A stretch of 64,000 bases of DNA from Verrucomicrobiales bacterium (GTDB lineage Bacteria; Verrucomicrobiota; Verrucomicrobiia; Verrucomicrobiales; V1-33). The translations under genes were made by a program, and so were the position numbers. Each line of letters begins with the position of its first letter. Position 1 is the first letter of the stretch. The notes beneath the pieces are model-generated. The model was given only the letters and a program-made list of their open reading frames with translations, had not been told where the DNA came from and did no database searches. The stretch spans positions 1 through 64,000 of the forward strand of contig JAQGPJ010000038.1 of NCBI GenBank assembly GCA_028293125.1, given 5' to 3'. Shown in pieces: positions 43,900-52,327 of this stretch.

Positions 43900-45276
43900 A
43901 TGGATGAGTTGTTTGAGAAGGAGGAGGAGGCCGCGCCGCCGGCGGTGGTTCCGCGGGGGCGGCATGTGCCTTTGGCGGCTCGGATGCGGCCGCGGACGCT
44001 GGATGAGTATGCCGGGCAGCAGCATGTGCTGGGGGAGGGGAAGCTGCTGCGGCGGGTGGTGGAGTCGGACCGGTTCACGTCCCTGATCTTTTTTGGGCCT
44101 CCGGGGGTGGGGAAAACCAGTCTGGCGCAGCTGATCGCGCAGCGCACCTCATCGCGGTTTGTGAATCTGAGCGGGGTGGAGAGCAATGTGGCAGACATCC
44201 GCCGCGCGGTGGAGGGAGCGGAGAGCGCCCGCCGGCTGCACGGGAAATCGACCACGCTGTTTGTGGATGAGATCCACCGGTTCAACAAAAGCCAGCAGGA
44301 CGTGCTGCTGCCGTGGATCGAGCGCGGCACCGTGCGCTTCATCGGGGCCACCACCCATAATCCGTTTTTCTATATCAACTCCCCGCTGGTCTCCCGCAGC
44401 CAGGTTTTCCAGCTGGAGCCTTTGGGCACGGAGGATGTGGCGCAGGTGCTGCGGGCCGCCCTGGAGGATGATGACCGGGGACTGGGGGCGGACAACATCA
44501 CGGCCACGGACGAGGCCCTGCACCATCTTGCTTTGATGGCTGACGGTGATGCCCGCAAGGCCCTGACCGCCTTGGAGACCGCCGCCCTGACCACGCCGCC
44601 GGACGCGGAGGGCCGGGTGCATCTGGACCTGACGGTGGCCGAGGACAGCATTCAGAAAAAAACCGTGGTCTACGATGGCGACGGCGACGCCCACTACGAC
44701 ACCATCAGCGCCTTCATCAAAAGCATCCGCGGCAGCGACCCGGACGCTGCGCTCTACTGGCTGGCCAAGATGCTCCACGCCGGCGAGGACTTCCGGTTCA
44801 TCGCCCGGCGCATCGTCATCGCCGCCAGCGAGGACATCGGCCTGGCGGACAGCGGCGCGCTGCGCGTGGCCATCGACGCCTGGCAGGCGGCGGAGTTTGT
44901 GGGTATGCCGGAGGCCCGCATCCCCCTGGCGCACGCCACCGTTTATCTGGCCACCGCTCCCAAGAGCAACAGTGCCTACGCCGCTCTGGGCCAGGCCATG
45001 GGCGATGTGCAGTCCGGCCGCACTCTGGCTGTGCCCCGCCACCTGCGCAGCAGCAACTACAAAGGCGCCGGCGACCTTGGCCACGGTGAGGGCTACAAAT
45101 ACGCCCACGACTACGAGGGCGGCTACGTCCCCCAGTCCTACCTCCCCGAGGGCCGCACCTACTACACTCCCACCAGCAACGGCCAGGAACTCCGCATCCG
45201 CGAACGCCTGGACCACTGGCGGCGGCTTTTTCAGGAAAGCGGGGGCGCCTCCGTTCCGCCGCCCGCCGCTGGGTGA
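43900..45276 (+). CDS. rarA: Replication-associated recombination protein A (MgsA/Mgs1/WRNIP1 family)
   Basis: An AAA+ ATPase of 458 residues that acts at stalled replication forks. It shows the RarA start PLAARMRPRTLDEYAGQQH, Walker A in FGPPGVGKTSLAQ, Walker B in LFVDEIHRFNKSQQD, and sensor 1 in FIGATTHNPFF. The family's C-terminal domain is also present (DPDAALYWLAKMLHAGED, RRIVIAASEDIGLAD, HLRSSNYKGAG). Length fits the family (about 440). The ATG at 43900 is preceded by a very G-rich leader, and upstream in-frame codons are non-conserved. It is the first gene of a block with an SH3 protein and priA. Confidence 0.95.
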   Translation: MDELFEKEEEAAPPAVVPRGRHVPLAARMRPRTLDEYAGQQHVLGEGKLLRRVVESDRFTSLIFFGPPGVGKTSLAQLIAQRTSSRFVNLSGVESNVADIRRAVEGAESARRLHGKSTTLFVDEIHRFNKSQQDVLLPWIERGTVRFIGATTHNPFFYINSPLVSRSQVFQLEPLGTEDVAQVLRAALEDDDRGLGADNITATDEALHHLALMADGDARKALTALETAALTTPPDAEGRVHLDLTVAEDSIQKKTVVYDGDGDAHYDTISAFIKSIRGSDPDAALYWLAKMLHAGEDFRFIARRIVIAASEDIGLADSGALRVAIDAWQAAEFVGMPEARIPLAHATVYLATAPKSNSAYAALGQAMGDVQSGRTLAVPRHLRSSNYKGAGDLGHGEGYKYAHDYEGGYVPQSYLPEGRTYYTPTSNGQELRIRERLDHWRRLFQESGGASVPPPAAG

Positions 45277-45372
45277 ATTCGGAATGTCCCAGCTACCCAA
45301 TCGGCCATCAGTGGTGAGAAGCGGCGCCTCATCCGGACTTGTGCGGAGAAGGGACCCGGATTCAGTGCCAGC

Positions 45373-45738
45373 ATGAATTCCTCCCCCTCCGCAGATGCCC
45401 CCACGCATGTGGCCAATGCCGATTACACGGTCGTGGACCGGTCCCCGCTGACGCTGGCCGCCGGGGAGACGGTCACGCTGGGGAACGAGGACAAAGCCTG
45501 GGAGGGCTGGGTGTGGGCGGTGACGGCGGAAGGCCGGGGCACCTACCTGCCGGTGAGCTTTCTGGAAAAGACCGGAGAGGAGCGGGCGCGTCTGCGGGAG
45601 CCTTTCGCGGCGGTGGACCTTTCGGTCAAAAAGGGGGATCCCATTGTCTCCCTGCGCGGGGTCAGCGGGTGGTTCTGGTGCCGGGACGCCAAGGGGTCGG
45701 AAGGCTGGCTGCCGGATTATGTCATGGCTCCCGCCTGA
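45373..45738 (+). CDS. Small protein with two SH3-like domains
   Basis: A 121-residue protein without signal peptide or membrane segment. It has two tandem SH3-like halves: residues about 18-66 (YTVVDRSPLTLAAGETVTLG, WVWAV, GTYLPVSFLE) and about 75-119 (VDLSVKKGDPIVSL, GWFWCRDAKG, GWLPDYVM). Each shows the Gly-Trp-hydrophobic and 'G(W/T)xLPxxYL'-like end of the fold. It is likely a protein-binding adaptor. The location between rarA and priA, with a 37-base gap to priA, suggests a link to replication restart, but this is inference only. Confidence 0.72.
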   Translation: MNSSPSADAPTHVANADYTVVDRSPLTLAAGETVTLGNEDKAWEGWVWAVTAEGRGTYLPVSFLEKTGEERARLREPFAAVDLSVKKGDPIVSLRGVSGWFWCRDAKGSEGWLPDYVMAPA

Positions 45739-45775
45739 CCGCACGTGTCCAACAGGGGAGGAACCACTTGCCATA

Positions 45776-48040
45776 ATGGAGGATGAACTGCCGCAGGGGA
45801 TAGGGGGGGGCGGGCGGCTGCCCATGGCTGCCCGGGTGCTGCTGGACGGCGCGGTGGCGGATCTGGAGTTCGATTACTCCATTCCGCCCGCCTTGGACGG
45901 TGTGGGGCCGGGCGCACGGGTGTCCGTGATGCTGCGGAACCGTCGCATGACCGGCACGGTGCTGGTGGTTTATCCTGCGGCGGAGGCGGAGGTGCCCCGC
46001 CTGAAGCCGCTGCTGGGCCTACTGTCAGAGCGGGTCATCATTCCGCCCGCCCTCATGGCGTTCGGGAAATGGGTGGCGGAATATTACTGCGCGCCCATGG
46101 AAAGCGTGATGCGCGCCCTGCTCCCGGAGGCGGTGCGGGAGGAGAAGCATGGCGAAAAACGTCAGCGCTTTGTCCGGCTGGTCAAAACCGTGAGTGACGA
46201 CGAGTTGGCCGCGTTGCGGAAAAAGGCCCCGGCGCAGGCCGGAATCGTGGACCGCCTGACCCTGCTGGGGAAGGAACCCGTGCCGGCCACCGCCTTTTCC
46301 CCGGCGGCCCTGAAGTCTCTGGCCGCCAAGGAGTGGATCGAAATCACGGAGGAAACCGTGGAGCGCGATCCCGACGGCGGGGAATCCTTTCTGGCCAGCC
46401 GGCCGCTTACCCTGAACGAGGCCCAGCAGCGGGCGCTCAATGCCGTGCTGGAGGCCGTGGCCCATCCCAAAGAGGCCAAGCCCATGCTGCTGTTCGGTGT
46501 CACCGGCAGCGGCAAGACAGAGGTTTACCTTCAGGCCGCCCAGCGCGTGCTGGACGGCGGGAAATCCGTGCTGGTGCTGGTGCCGGAGATTTCTCTGACG
46601 CCACAGACGGTGGAGCGGTTCAAGAGCCGTTTCGCGGAAATGCAGGATCAGGTGGCGGTGCTGCACAGCCACCTCAGCCAAGGCGAACGCTTCGACGAGT
46701 GGCACCGCATCCAGCGGGGCAGGGCGCGGATTGTCATCGGGGCCCGCAGCGCCATATTCGCGCCTCTGGAGGAGCTGGGGCTGATCATTGTGGATGAGGA
46801 GCACGAGGGCTCCTACAAGCAGGAGCAGCCGCCGCGCTATCAGGCGAGGGACGCCGCCGTGGTCCGCGCCTCTCTGGAGGGCTGCGCCATCCTGCTGGGC
46901 AGCGCCACCCCGGCGCTGGAGTCGTGGCACAACGCGCTGCGTGGCAAATATACCCTGCTGCGCCTGCCGGAGCGCGCGGACGACGCGAGGCTGCCGCTGG
47001 TCCGGGTGATCGACATGAAGCTGGAGAAGAACAAGGCCGGCAAGGGATCGCCCGCCATTCTCAGCGAGCGCCTGCGCATCGCCATCGACCAGCGGCTGGC
47101 GCGCGGCGAGCAGTCGATCCTGTTTCTGAACCGCCGGGGCTACTCCAGCAGCGTGGTCTGCCAAGCCTGCGGCAATGTGGTCCAGTGCCCGCACTGCACG
47201 GTCTCCATGACCGTGCACCGCGAGGCCGGGCGGCTGGTCTGCCATGTTTGCGGCTTCCAAAAGCTCGCGCCTCGCAAATGCCCCGCCTGCAACGATCCCG
47301 CCATTCTGCTGTCAGGCTACGGAACCGAGCGCGTGGAGGAGGTGCTGCGGAAGGTCTTCCCCACCGCCAAAACCGCCCGCGTGGATGCTGATGCCATGGC
47401 CCGCCGCCACACGCTGCGCGACACGCTGCACGCCTTCAAAACCGGCAAGCTGGACCTGCTGATCGGCACTCAGATGATCGCCAAGGGGCTGCACTTTCCC
47501 AACGTTACCCTGGTGGGCATTCTGAATGCCGATCTGGCGCTGCACATCCCGGACTTCCGCGCCGGGGAGCGCACTTTTTCCCTGCTTACCCAAGTGGCGG
47601 GACGGGCCGGGCGCGGCGAGTTGCTGGGCGAAGTCATCGTGCAGAGCTTCACCCCCCACCATCCCGCCATCCAGCACGCCCGGCAGCACGACTACGAGGG
47701 CTTCAGCGAGCAGGAGATGGAGTTCCGCCGCCATGGCGGCTATCCGCCCATCGCCCACGCGGTGCTGGTGACGGTGCGCGGCGAGCGTGAGAATCTGGCG
47801 GAGTTCACCCTGAAAACCCTGCACGCGCAGTTGCTCAAAACCCTGCCGCCGGATATCCTGATGGGCGAGCCCGCGCCCAGCCCGCTGGTGAAGTCCCACG
47901 ACCAGTACCGCTTCCAGATCCTCCTCCGCGCCCGCCACACCAGCCAGATCACCCAGCCCCTCATGGCGGTCATCAACGCCATGAAAATGCCCCCTGACAT
48001 CATCACCACGGTGGATGTGGATCCTGTGAATCTGGGGTGA
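45776..48040 (+). CDS. priA: Primosomal replication protein N' (PriA helicase)
   Basis: A DNA helicase of 754 residues that reloads the replisome at abandoned forks. Walker A is FGVTGSGKTEVY, and the DEEH box is IVDEEHEGSYKQ, followed by the family signature PRYQARDAAVVRA and SATPALESW. The eight zinc-binding cysteines are in CQACGNVVQCPHC and CHVCGFQKLAPRKCPAC. Later come the helicase motifs IGTQMIAKGLHFPNV and QVAGRAGR. The ATG at 45776 follows a GGGGAGGA Shine-Dalgarno sequence. It is downstream of the SH3 gene, with the G-rich/TTATT element just after its stop. Confidence 0.96.
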   Translation: MEDELPQGIGGGGRLPMAARVLLDGAVADLEFDYSIPPALDGVGPGARVSVMLRNRRMTGTVLVVYPAAEAEVPRLKPLLGLLSERVIIPPALMAFGKWVAEYYCAPMESVMRALLPEAVREEKHGEKRQRFVRLVKTVSDDELAALRKKAPAQAGIVDRLTLLGKEPVPATAFSPAALKSLAAKEWIEITEETVERDPDGGESFLASRPLTLNEAQQRALNAVLEAVAHPKEAKPMLLFGVTGSGKTEVYLQAAQRVLDGGKSVLVLVPEISLTPQTVERFKSRFAEMQDQVAVLHSHLSQGERFDEWHRIQRGRARIVIGARSAIFAPLEELGLIIVDEEHEGSYKQEQPPRYQARDAAVVRASLEGCAILLGSATPALESWHNALRGKYTLLRLPERADDARLPLVRVIDMKLEKNKAGKGSPAILSERLRIAIDQRLARGEQSILFLNRRGYSSSVVCQACGNVVQCPHCTVSMTVHREAGRLVCHVCGFQKLAPRKCPACNDPAILLSGYGTERVEEVLRKVFPTAKTARVDADAMARRHTLRDTLHAFKTGKLDLLIGTQMIAKGLHFPNVTLVGILNADLALHIPDFRAGERTFSLLTQVAGRAGRGELLGEVIVQSFTPHHPAIQHARQHDYEGFSEQEMEFRRHGGYPPIAHAVLVTVRGERENLAEFTLKTLHAQLLKTLPPDILMGEPAPSPLVKSHDQYRFQILLRARHTSQITQPLMAVINAMKMPPDIITTVDVDPVNLG

Positions 48041-48078
48041 GGGGGAGGGGTGGGGTTATTAATTACTGGTTATTCAGC
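48034..48078 (+). repeat. G-rich run plus TTATT motif, copy 2
   Basis: Four G-runs (48034-48055), the first inside the end of priA, are followed by GGTTATTAATTACTGGTTATT. It matches copy 1 in layout (G-runs directly followed by TTATTnnTTAyTGGTTATT) and orientation. The two bracket the rarA-SH3-priA block. Confidence 0.45.
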
Positions 48079-48235
48079 CAGGCTCATGAGCGCAGGGTAA
48101 TTGATTGGCGGGTCCCCGTTTGCGGCATGGGCCGACCGCTGATCATGCTGGCGAGGGCGCTGGCCACGCAGGGCAGATATTGGCCCATGGGGGCTTTCAA
48201 GTGTCACCGTTGATAATACTCTGAACTCCCCCGAT

Positions 48236-48619
48236 GTGTTTCTGAAGCTGGTCTGCTTGGACGGGCAGCGGGATTTTCCAGTCTGCGCGTGTTTCATTCC
48301 AAAGGGTTCGAGCTTCACCTTCAAAGGCGTGGTAAAGGGCAGATACGACGTTTGTTATCGAAGTTTGAGCCGCGGCAATTTGGCACGCACCGAGATCCTG
48401 CCAGTCGGGTCTGACATTGATGCAATTGGTCAGGAAGCCTTCAGCGTGCATCATTTTACGGTGATTTTTGACGATGTGGCGATGGTGCTTTTTCTGCTCG
48501 AAAACGAGGCCTTCATCAGCACTATGTCCCACTGGAACGAAAGCCCGCTGGATTCCGCGGCACGCAGAGGGATCAAGGATATGGTGGAGGCAATACAATC
48601 AAAAATGACGCTGCCATAG
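48236..48619 (+). CDS. Truncated small beta-sandwich-type domain protein, unknown
   Basis: Reading from a GTG at 48236 gives 127 residues. The coding signal continues upstream in frame (VTVDNTLNSPDVFLKL, back to about 48203) but reaches a TGA at 48140 with no start codon in between, so an N-terminal part appears to be lost. The piece (DVFLKLVCLDGQ, FIPKGSSFTFKGVVKGRYDVCYRSL, LARTEILPV) resembles a repeated beta-rich ligand or adaptor domain seen C-terminal to membrane anchors in other bacteria. It is either a shortened gene or a pseudogene; there is no terminator after it. Confidence 0.5.
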   Translation: MFLKLVCLDGQRDFPVCACFIPKGSSFTFKGVVKGRYDVCYRSLSRGNLARTEILPVGSDIDAIGQEAFSVHHFTVIFDDVAMVLFLLENEAFISTMSHWNESPLDSAARRGIKDMVEAIQSKMTLP

Positions 48620-48780
48620 TTGGCGCTTGTCAGTGTCTCCCGCCATATCAGTGGCAGGGCGCGTCATGAATCTGGAAAAATCGTCATGCATCCGGGGAAT
48701 TAATCCAGTGCTGATCTTTGTGCCTCAACCAGCCCAATAAGATAGTTGCATCCGGAAAAATCTCTGCTAAAAGCGCTCCC

Positions 48781-49581
48781 ATGAACAAGTCGGTTTCAGG
48801 AATTTTAATTGGCATTTCCCTCGTTTGCGGTGGTTGTGGGCCGAGCGCGACCGAGAGAACGGCGCTGAACGAGAACCGGATGCTCAAGGAACGTGTGTCC
48901 TCATTGGAGGAGGATGCCAAGCGGGATTCGGAGGCGGCAACTGCAGCCAGGGCGAGTCTGCAGCAGTTGAAGGGGGAGACGGAGAAAAAGGAAAAGTCGA
49001 CGGCTGCGGAGCGGGATGAGGCCAAAAAACGTTTTGAGGAGGTCAAAAAAGCGTTTGATGACTACCGGGCTAAATACCGCGTCACGGCCCGCGCTCCGGG
49101 TGTCAGGATCGCCAGGCTGGATCTGGGGCAGGACAAGGTTTACGAGAATGTGGAGATCATGGAGGTGACGCCGGGGGAACTGCGCTTCCATCATTCCTTC
49201 GGAACCGGGAAAGTGGCTCTGGGAATGCTGGAGCCTGCGCTGCGGGATCGGCTGGACTATGATGCCGAGGAGGCGGCGGTCTGGATGGCGGCCCATGCGC
49301 CAAAAGTGCCTTCCCTGGAGGAGGCGGAGACGGAAACGGACAGGCTGTTGCTGGCCTCTGTTGGGAAGGGGAACAGCGCTCAGAAAACCGCCGCCCAGCA
49401 GACTTGGAATGCCTCACGCCGCAAACGGCTTCAGACGGATCTGAATGGGCTTTATGCCTCCGCCCGCACGCTTCAGGCGGACCGGAACTGCTGTCCGGTG
49501 CACAAACGCTACCAGCTTGCCGAGTGGTCCCGGGAGGCTGATAAGTTGAAGAAGGCCATTGCGGCTATTCCTGCAAGTTGA
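48781..49581 (+). CDS. Putative coiled-coil lipoprotein, unknown
   Basis: A protein of 266 residues from the ATG at 48781. A short hydrophobic signal ends at a cysteine pair (CGGCG near residues 16-20) that could be a lipobox, though position -3 is not ideal. Residues about 25-95 form a charged coiled coil (ENRMLKERVSSLEED..., RDEAKKRFEEVKKAFDDY). A beta-rich segment (VRIARLDLGQDKVYENVEI), a helical region and two cysteines near the end (NCCPVHKRY) complete it. No family is recognised. It stands alone, with a hairpin terminator about 170 bases downstream. Confidence 0.65.
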   Translation: MNKSVSGILIGISLVCGGCGPSATERTALNENRMLKERVSSLEEDAKRDSEAATAARASLQQLKGETEKKEKSTAAERDEAKKRFEEVKKAFDDYRAKYRVTARAPGVRIARLDLGQDKVYENVEIMEVTPGELRFHHSFGTGKVALGMLEPALRDRLDYDAEEAAVWMAAHAPKVPSLEEAETETDRLLLASVGKGNSAQKTAAQQTWNASRRKRLQTDLNGLYASARTLQADRNCCPVHKRYQLAEWSREADKLKKAIAAIPAS

Positions 49582-49903
49582 TGCGTCTGATGCGTCCTCC
49601 GGTGGAGGTGGAGGAAGCGGGACGGATTCCTTGAACATTGCGCTGGCAGGCCGGGCCTTCAGCCCTCAAATTCTTTTGTTTCCGCGTTTCCTGAGGCGTT
49701 GCCTTAAACTAACATAGTACGGCCTTTCAGGCCTGAAAACGGATCAATCTGTATGCCCTGCACCTGCTTTGGCAGGCACAGGGCATATTTTCAGGTTACA
49801 TTGGCGTGAATAAGCAGCGGGGCAAATGTTCTGTTCCGGGGATTCCGGTCCAAATTACGTTTCCTGCGGATCAGGGTTAGCGGAAGTGAAAACAAAGGCA
49901 AAA
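49582..49903. other. Intergenic region with hairpins between two convergent genes
   Basis: It separates the coiled-coil protein from the convergent MFS gene. It contains a perfect palindrome TTTCAGGCCTGAAA at 49725-49738 and the larger hairpin at 49752-49790. No gene is supported. Confidence 0.5.
49752..49790 (+). terminator. Hairpin terminator between convergent genes
   Basis: ATGCCCTG (49753-49760) pairs with CAGGGCAT (49779-49786). Inside, across a symmetric CA/CA bulge, CCTGC pairs with GCAGG with a TTTG loop. The sequence after it on the plus strand is ATTTTC, a weak U-tract. Confidence 0.6.
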
Positions 49904-51256
49904 TCAGGCGCTGGCGGCCTTGGGTTTTTGTTTCATCTCCGGCAGGAACACGGTCAGAATGCCCATGAGGGGCAGCCAGGCGCAGATGTTGAAAACTTTC
50001 TGAATGCCAATGTGGTCCGCCAGAGATCCCAGCAGGGCGGAGCCGATGCCGGCCATGCCGAAGGCGAAGCCGAAGAACAGGCCGGCGATCATGCCCACCT
50101 TGCCGGGGACCAGCTCCTGGGCATAGACGAGGATGGCGGAGAAGGCGGAGGCCAGCACGAGGCCGATGATGACACTGAGCATCGCGGTCATTCCCAGACC
50201 CACATGGGGCAGGAGAAGGGTGAAGGGGGCGACCCTGAGGATGGAACCCCAGATCACCCGCTTGCGGCCGATGCGGTCCCCCACCGGTCCGCCCAGAATG
50301 GTCCCGGCGGCGACCGCGAAGAGGAACAGGAAAAGGTAAAACTGGGAGCTTCGGACCGACACCTGAAAGCGCTCCATCAGGTAGAAGGTGTAATAGCTGG
50401 TGATGGAGGTCATGTAGAAATACTTGGAAAAGATCAGCGCCGCCAGAATGCTGAGCGACATCACCACCTGCCGCACCGGCAGCGGGGGGGATACGGCGAC
50501 TGCCGCCTCCGCCACCGTCACGGCACTGGCACCTGATGCTGATCCACCGGCACCGGTTTTTGCGGCGGCGGGCTTGATGATGGAACGGCGGTGCTGCTTC
50601 TGCCAGGTGCCCAGCCTCCAGAGCACGATCACGCCGATCAGAGCCAGGAGGGAGAACAGGGCCACGGACTTCTGGCCGTGAGGCACAATGATCAGGGCCG
50701 CCAGCAGAGGTCCGGCGGAGCTGCCGGCATTGCCCCCCACCTGAAACAGGGACTGGGCCAGACCTTTTTGCCGGCCGGCTGCCATGTGGGCGATGCGGGA
50801 CGCCTCGGGGTGAAAGACGGATGAGCCGATCCCGATCATGGCCGCGGACACGAGAATCATGGGGTAGGTGCCAGCCTGGGACAGAAAGATCAGTCCCGCC
50901 AGCGTTACCGCCATTCCCACCGCGAGGGAATAGGGCTTCGGGTTTTTGTCCGTGTAAAGCCCCACCACCGGCTGAAGCAGGGAGGCCGTGACCTGAAAGG
51001 TGAAGGTGATGAAACCGAGCTGCTTGTAGGAAAGCTGATAGGATTTTTCCAGGATCGGATAAATGGATGGCAGCAGCGCTTGGATGACATCATTGAGAAA
51101 GTGGGCGGCGCTGATGGCGATCAGCACACTGAAAACCGTCGCTCCGGCAGCTCCGGTGGCAGCCGTCACGGGTGAGACAGAGGACGGGACAGGTTCCGCC
51201 GCCGGCGCGGCGGCGGCGACCGGCACAGCGGGGTCTTGCAGGGTTTCGGAGGGCAT
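49904..51256 (-). CDS. MFS transporter, fosmidomycin-resistance (Fsr)-like
   Basis: An inner-membrane protein of 450 residues with about twelve membrane helices and a central Ala/Gly-rich hydrophilic loop. The first helix region (HFLNDVIQALLPSIYP) and the sequence LTFGFQ-like ITFTFQVTASLLQPVVGLYTDK are characteristic of the Fsr branch, whose E. coli member exports fosmidomycin. GDRIGRKRV is the MFS motif A in the second half. The start at 51256 (MPSETL) gives a normal N-terminus; a longer start is unlikely. The AraC regulator gene lies 75 bases upstream on the same strand and probably controls it. Confidence 0.88.
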   Translation of the reverse strand: MPSETLQDPAVPVAAAAPAAEPVPSSVSPVTAATGAAGATVFSVLIAISAAHFLNDVIQALLPSIYPILEKSYQLSYKQLGFITFTFQVTASLLQPVVGLYTDKNPKPYSLAVGMAVTLAGLIFLSQAGTYPMILVSAAMIGIGSSVFHPEASRIAHMAAGRQKGLAQSLFQVGGNAGSSAGPLLAALIIVPHGQKSVALFSLLALIGVIVLWRLGTWQKQHRRSIIKPAAAKTGAGGSASGASAVTVAEAAVAVSPPLPVRQVVMSLSILAALIFSKYFYMTSITSYYTFYLMERFQVSVRSSQFYLFLFLFAVAAGTILGGPVGDRIGRKRVIWGSILRVAPFTLLLPHVGLGMTAMLSVIIGLVLASAFSAILVYAQELVPGKVGMIAGLFFGFAFGMAGIGSALLGSLADHIGIQKVFNICAWLPLMGILTVFLPEMKQKPKAASA

Positions 51257-51330
51257 AGGGCAGGGTTGCCGCCCAACCTGTCCTCCTTGGCACCGCCGCA
51301 CAAAGGCGGGGTCCGGTGTTCCCGGCGGTT

Positions 51331-52224
51331 TTAATGGTATTTTTCACGGATTTCCTGCCGGAAGGCCGCCGGGGTGCGTCCGTCCGCCCGGCGGAAAAAG
51401 CGGCTGAAATACGAGGGATCGGGAAAACCCAGCTGGTAGGCGATTTCCGCCACGCCGAGTTCGGAGTGCAGCAGCAGGCGCCGGGCATCCAGCAGAATTC
51501 TGCGTCGGATCAGTTCCCCCGCGCTGTGGCCGGTCTGCTCCCGCACGGTGTCGTTGAGGTGGTTTGGCGTCAGGTGCAGGTGCCGCGCATAGTCGGCCAC
51601 GGTCCATTTCTCCCGGAAATGATGCTCCACTGCCAAGGTGAATTGGCCGGTCACCTGCGAGGCCCGCGAATTCCCCGGATGGGGACGGGTCTCCAGTAGC
51701 AGCCGGTGAATGCGGACACACAGGACGAGCAGCAGGGCCCGCAGCATTTCCCCGGCTTTCGGCAGCGCACGGTCGTACTCCTGCTGCAGTTCCGCAAACA
51801 CCGGGGAAATCCCGTGGGTGTCCGGCTCCGGCAGCGGCAGAAAGGGTTCGGCTCCCGAGTGCAGCAGGAAGGGAAACTCCGTCAGCCCGCTGGGCGGCGG
51901 GGTGCCGTGGTCGAAAAAATCCTGGGTGAATGACACCTGCACACCCTGCATGCCCCCGCCGGGATGCAGAGTGTGGACCTGTCCCGGACTCACAAAAACG
52001 GCATTGGTGCCGGTCAGGTGGAACTCACGGAAATCATGCATCAGGCGGCAGGGCCCGACGATGCGGAAGACTTGGAAAAAATCATGATAGTGGGGCCGCA
52101 GCCGTCGGGGCTCCATGGCCACCGACACCTCGAATGGAATGGCCATCACCCCCTGCCGCCGCAGGTTTTCCTGACCGTAGTCATGGAATTCGTAGGAGGG
52201 AATGTCGCGTCGGTTCATGGCCAT
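51331..52224 (-). CDS. AraC family transcriptional regulator
   Basis: A protein of 297 residues (ATG at 52224 or 52218). The N-terminal cupin-type sensing domain (about 1-160) has HYHDFFQVF and SPGQVHTLHPGGG, as in sugar-sensing AraC proteins. The C-terminal DNA-binding domain (about 200-297) shows both helix-turn-helix units: TVADYARHLHLTPNHLN and GVAEIAYQLGFPDPSYFSRFFRR. The effector is unknown. The Fsr-like transporter downstream on the same strand is the likely target or operon partner. Confidence 0.9.
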   Translation of the reverse strand: MAMNRRDIPSYEFHDYGQENLRRQGVMAIPFEVSVAMEPRRLRPHYHDFFQVFRIVGPCRLMHDFREFHLTGTNAVFVSPGQVHTLHPGGGMQGVQVSFTQDFFDHGTPPPSGLTEFPFLLHSGAEPFLPLPEPDTHGISPVFAELQQEYDRALPKAGEMLRALLLVLCVRIHRLLLETRPHPGNSRASQVTGQFTLAVEHHFREKWTVADYARHLHLTPNHLNDTVREQTGHSAGELIRRRILLDARRLLLHSELGVAEIAYQLGFPDPSYFSRFFRRADGRTPAAFRQEIREKYH

Positions 52225-52327
52225 CCATCCGTGCCGGCAGGGAACGGTGAGCCAGGAAACAGGACGCCTGTGGCGGATTTTCAACCGGGCACGGATGGAT
52301 GGTGCCGGCTGAAGTTCCGCGCAGCCG

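Noticed and set aside
44149-45825. Minus-strand open frame of 558 codons
   Set aside because: Antisense to rarA and the SH3 gene, whose motifs are unambiguous.
48197-48598. Minus-strand 133-codon frame
   Set aside because: The plus-strand translation has clear beta-domain patterns that the minus strand lacks.
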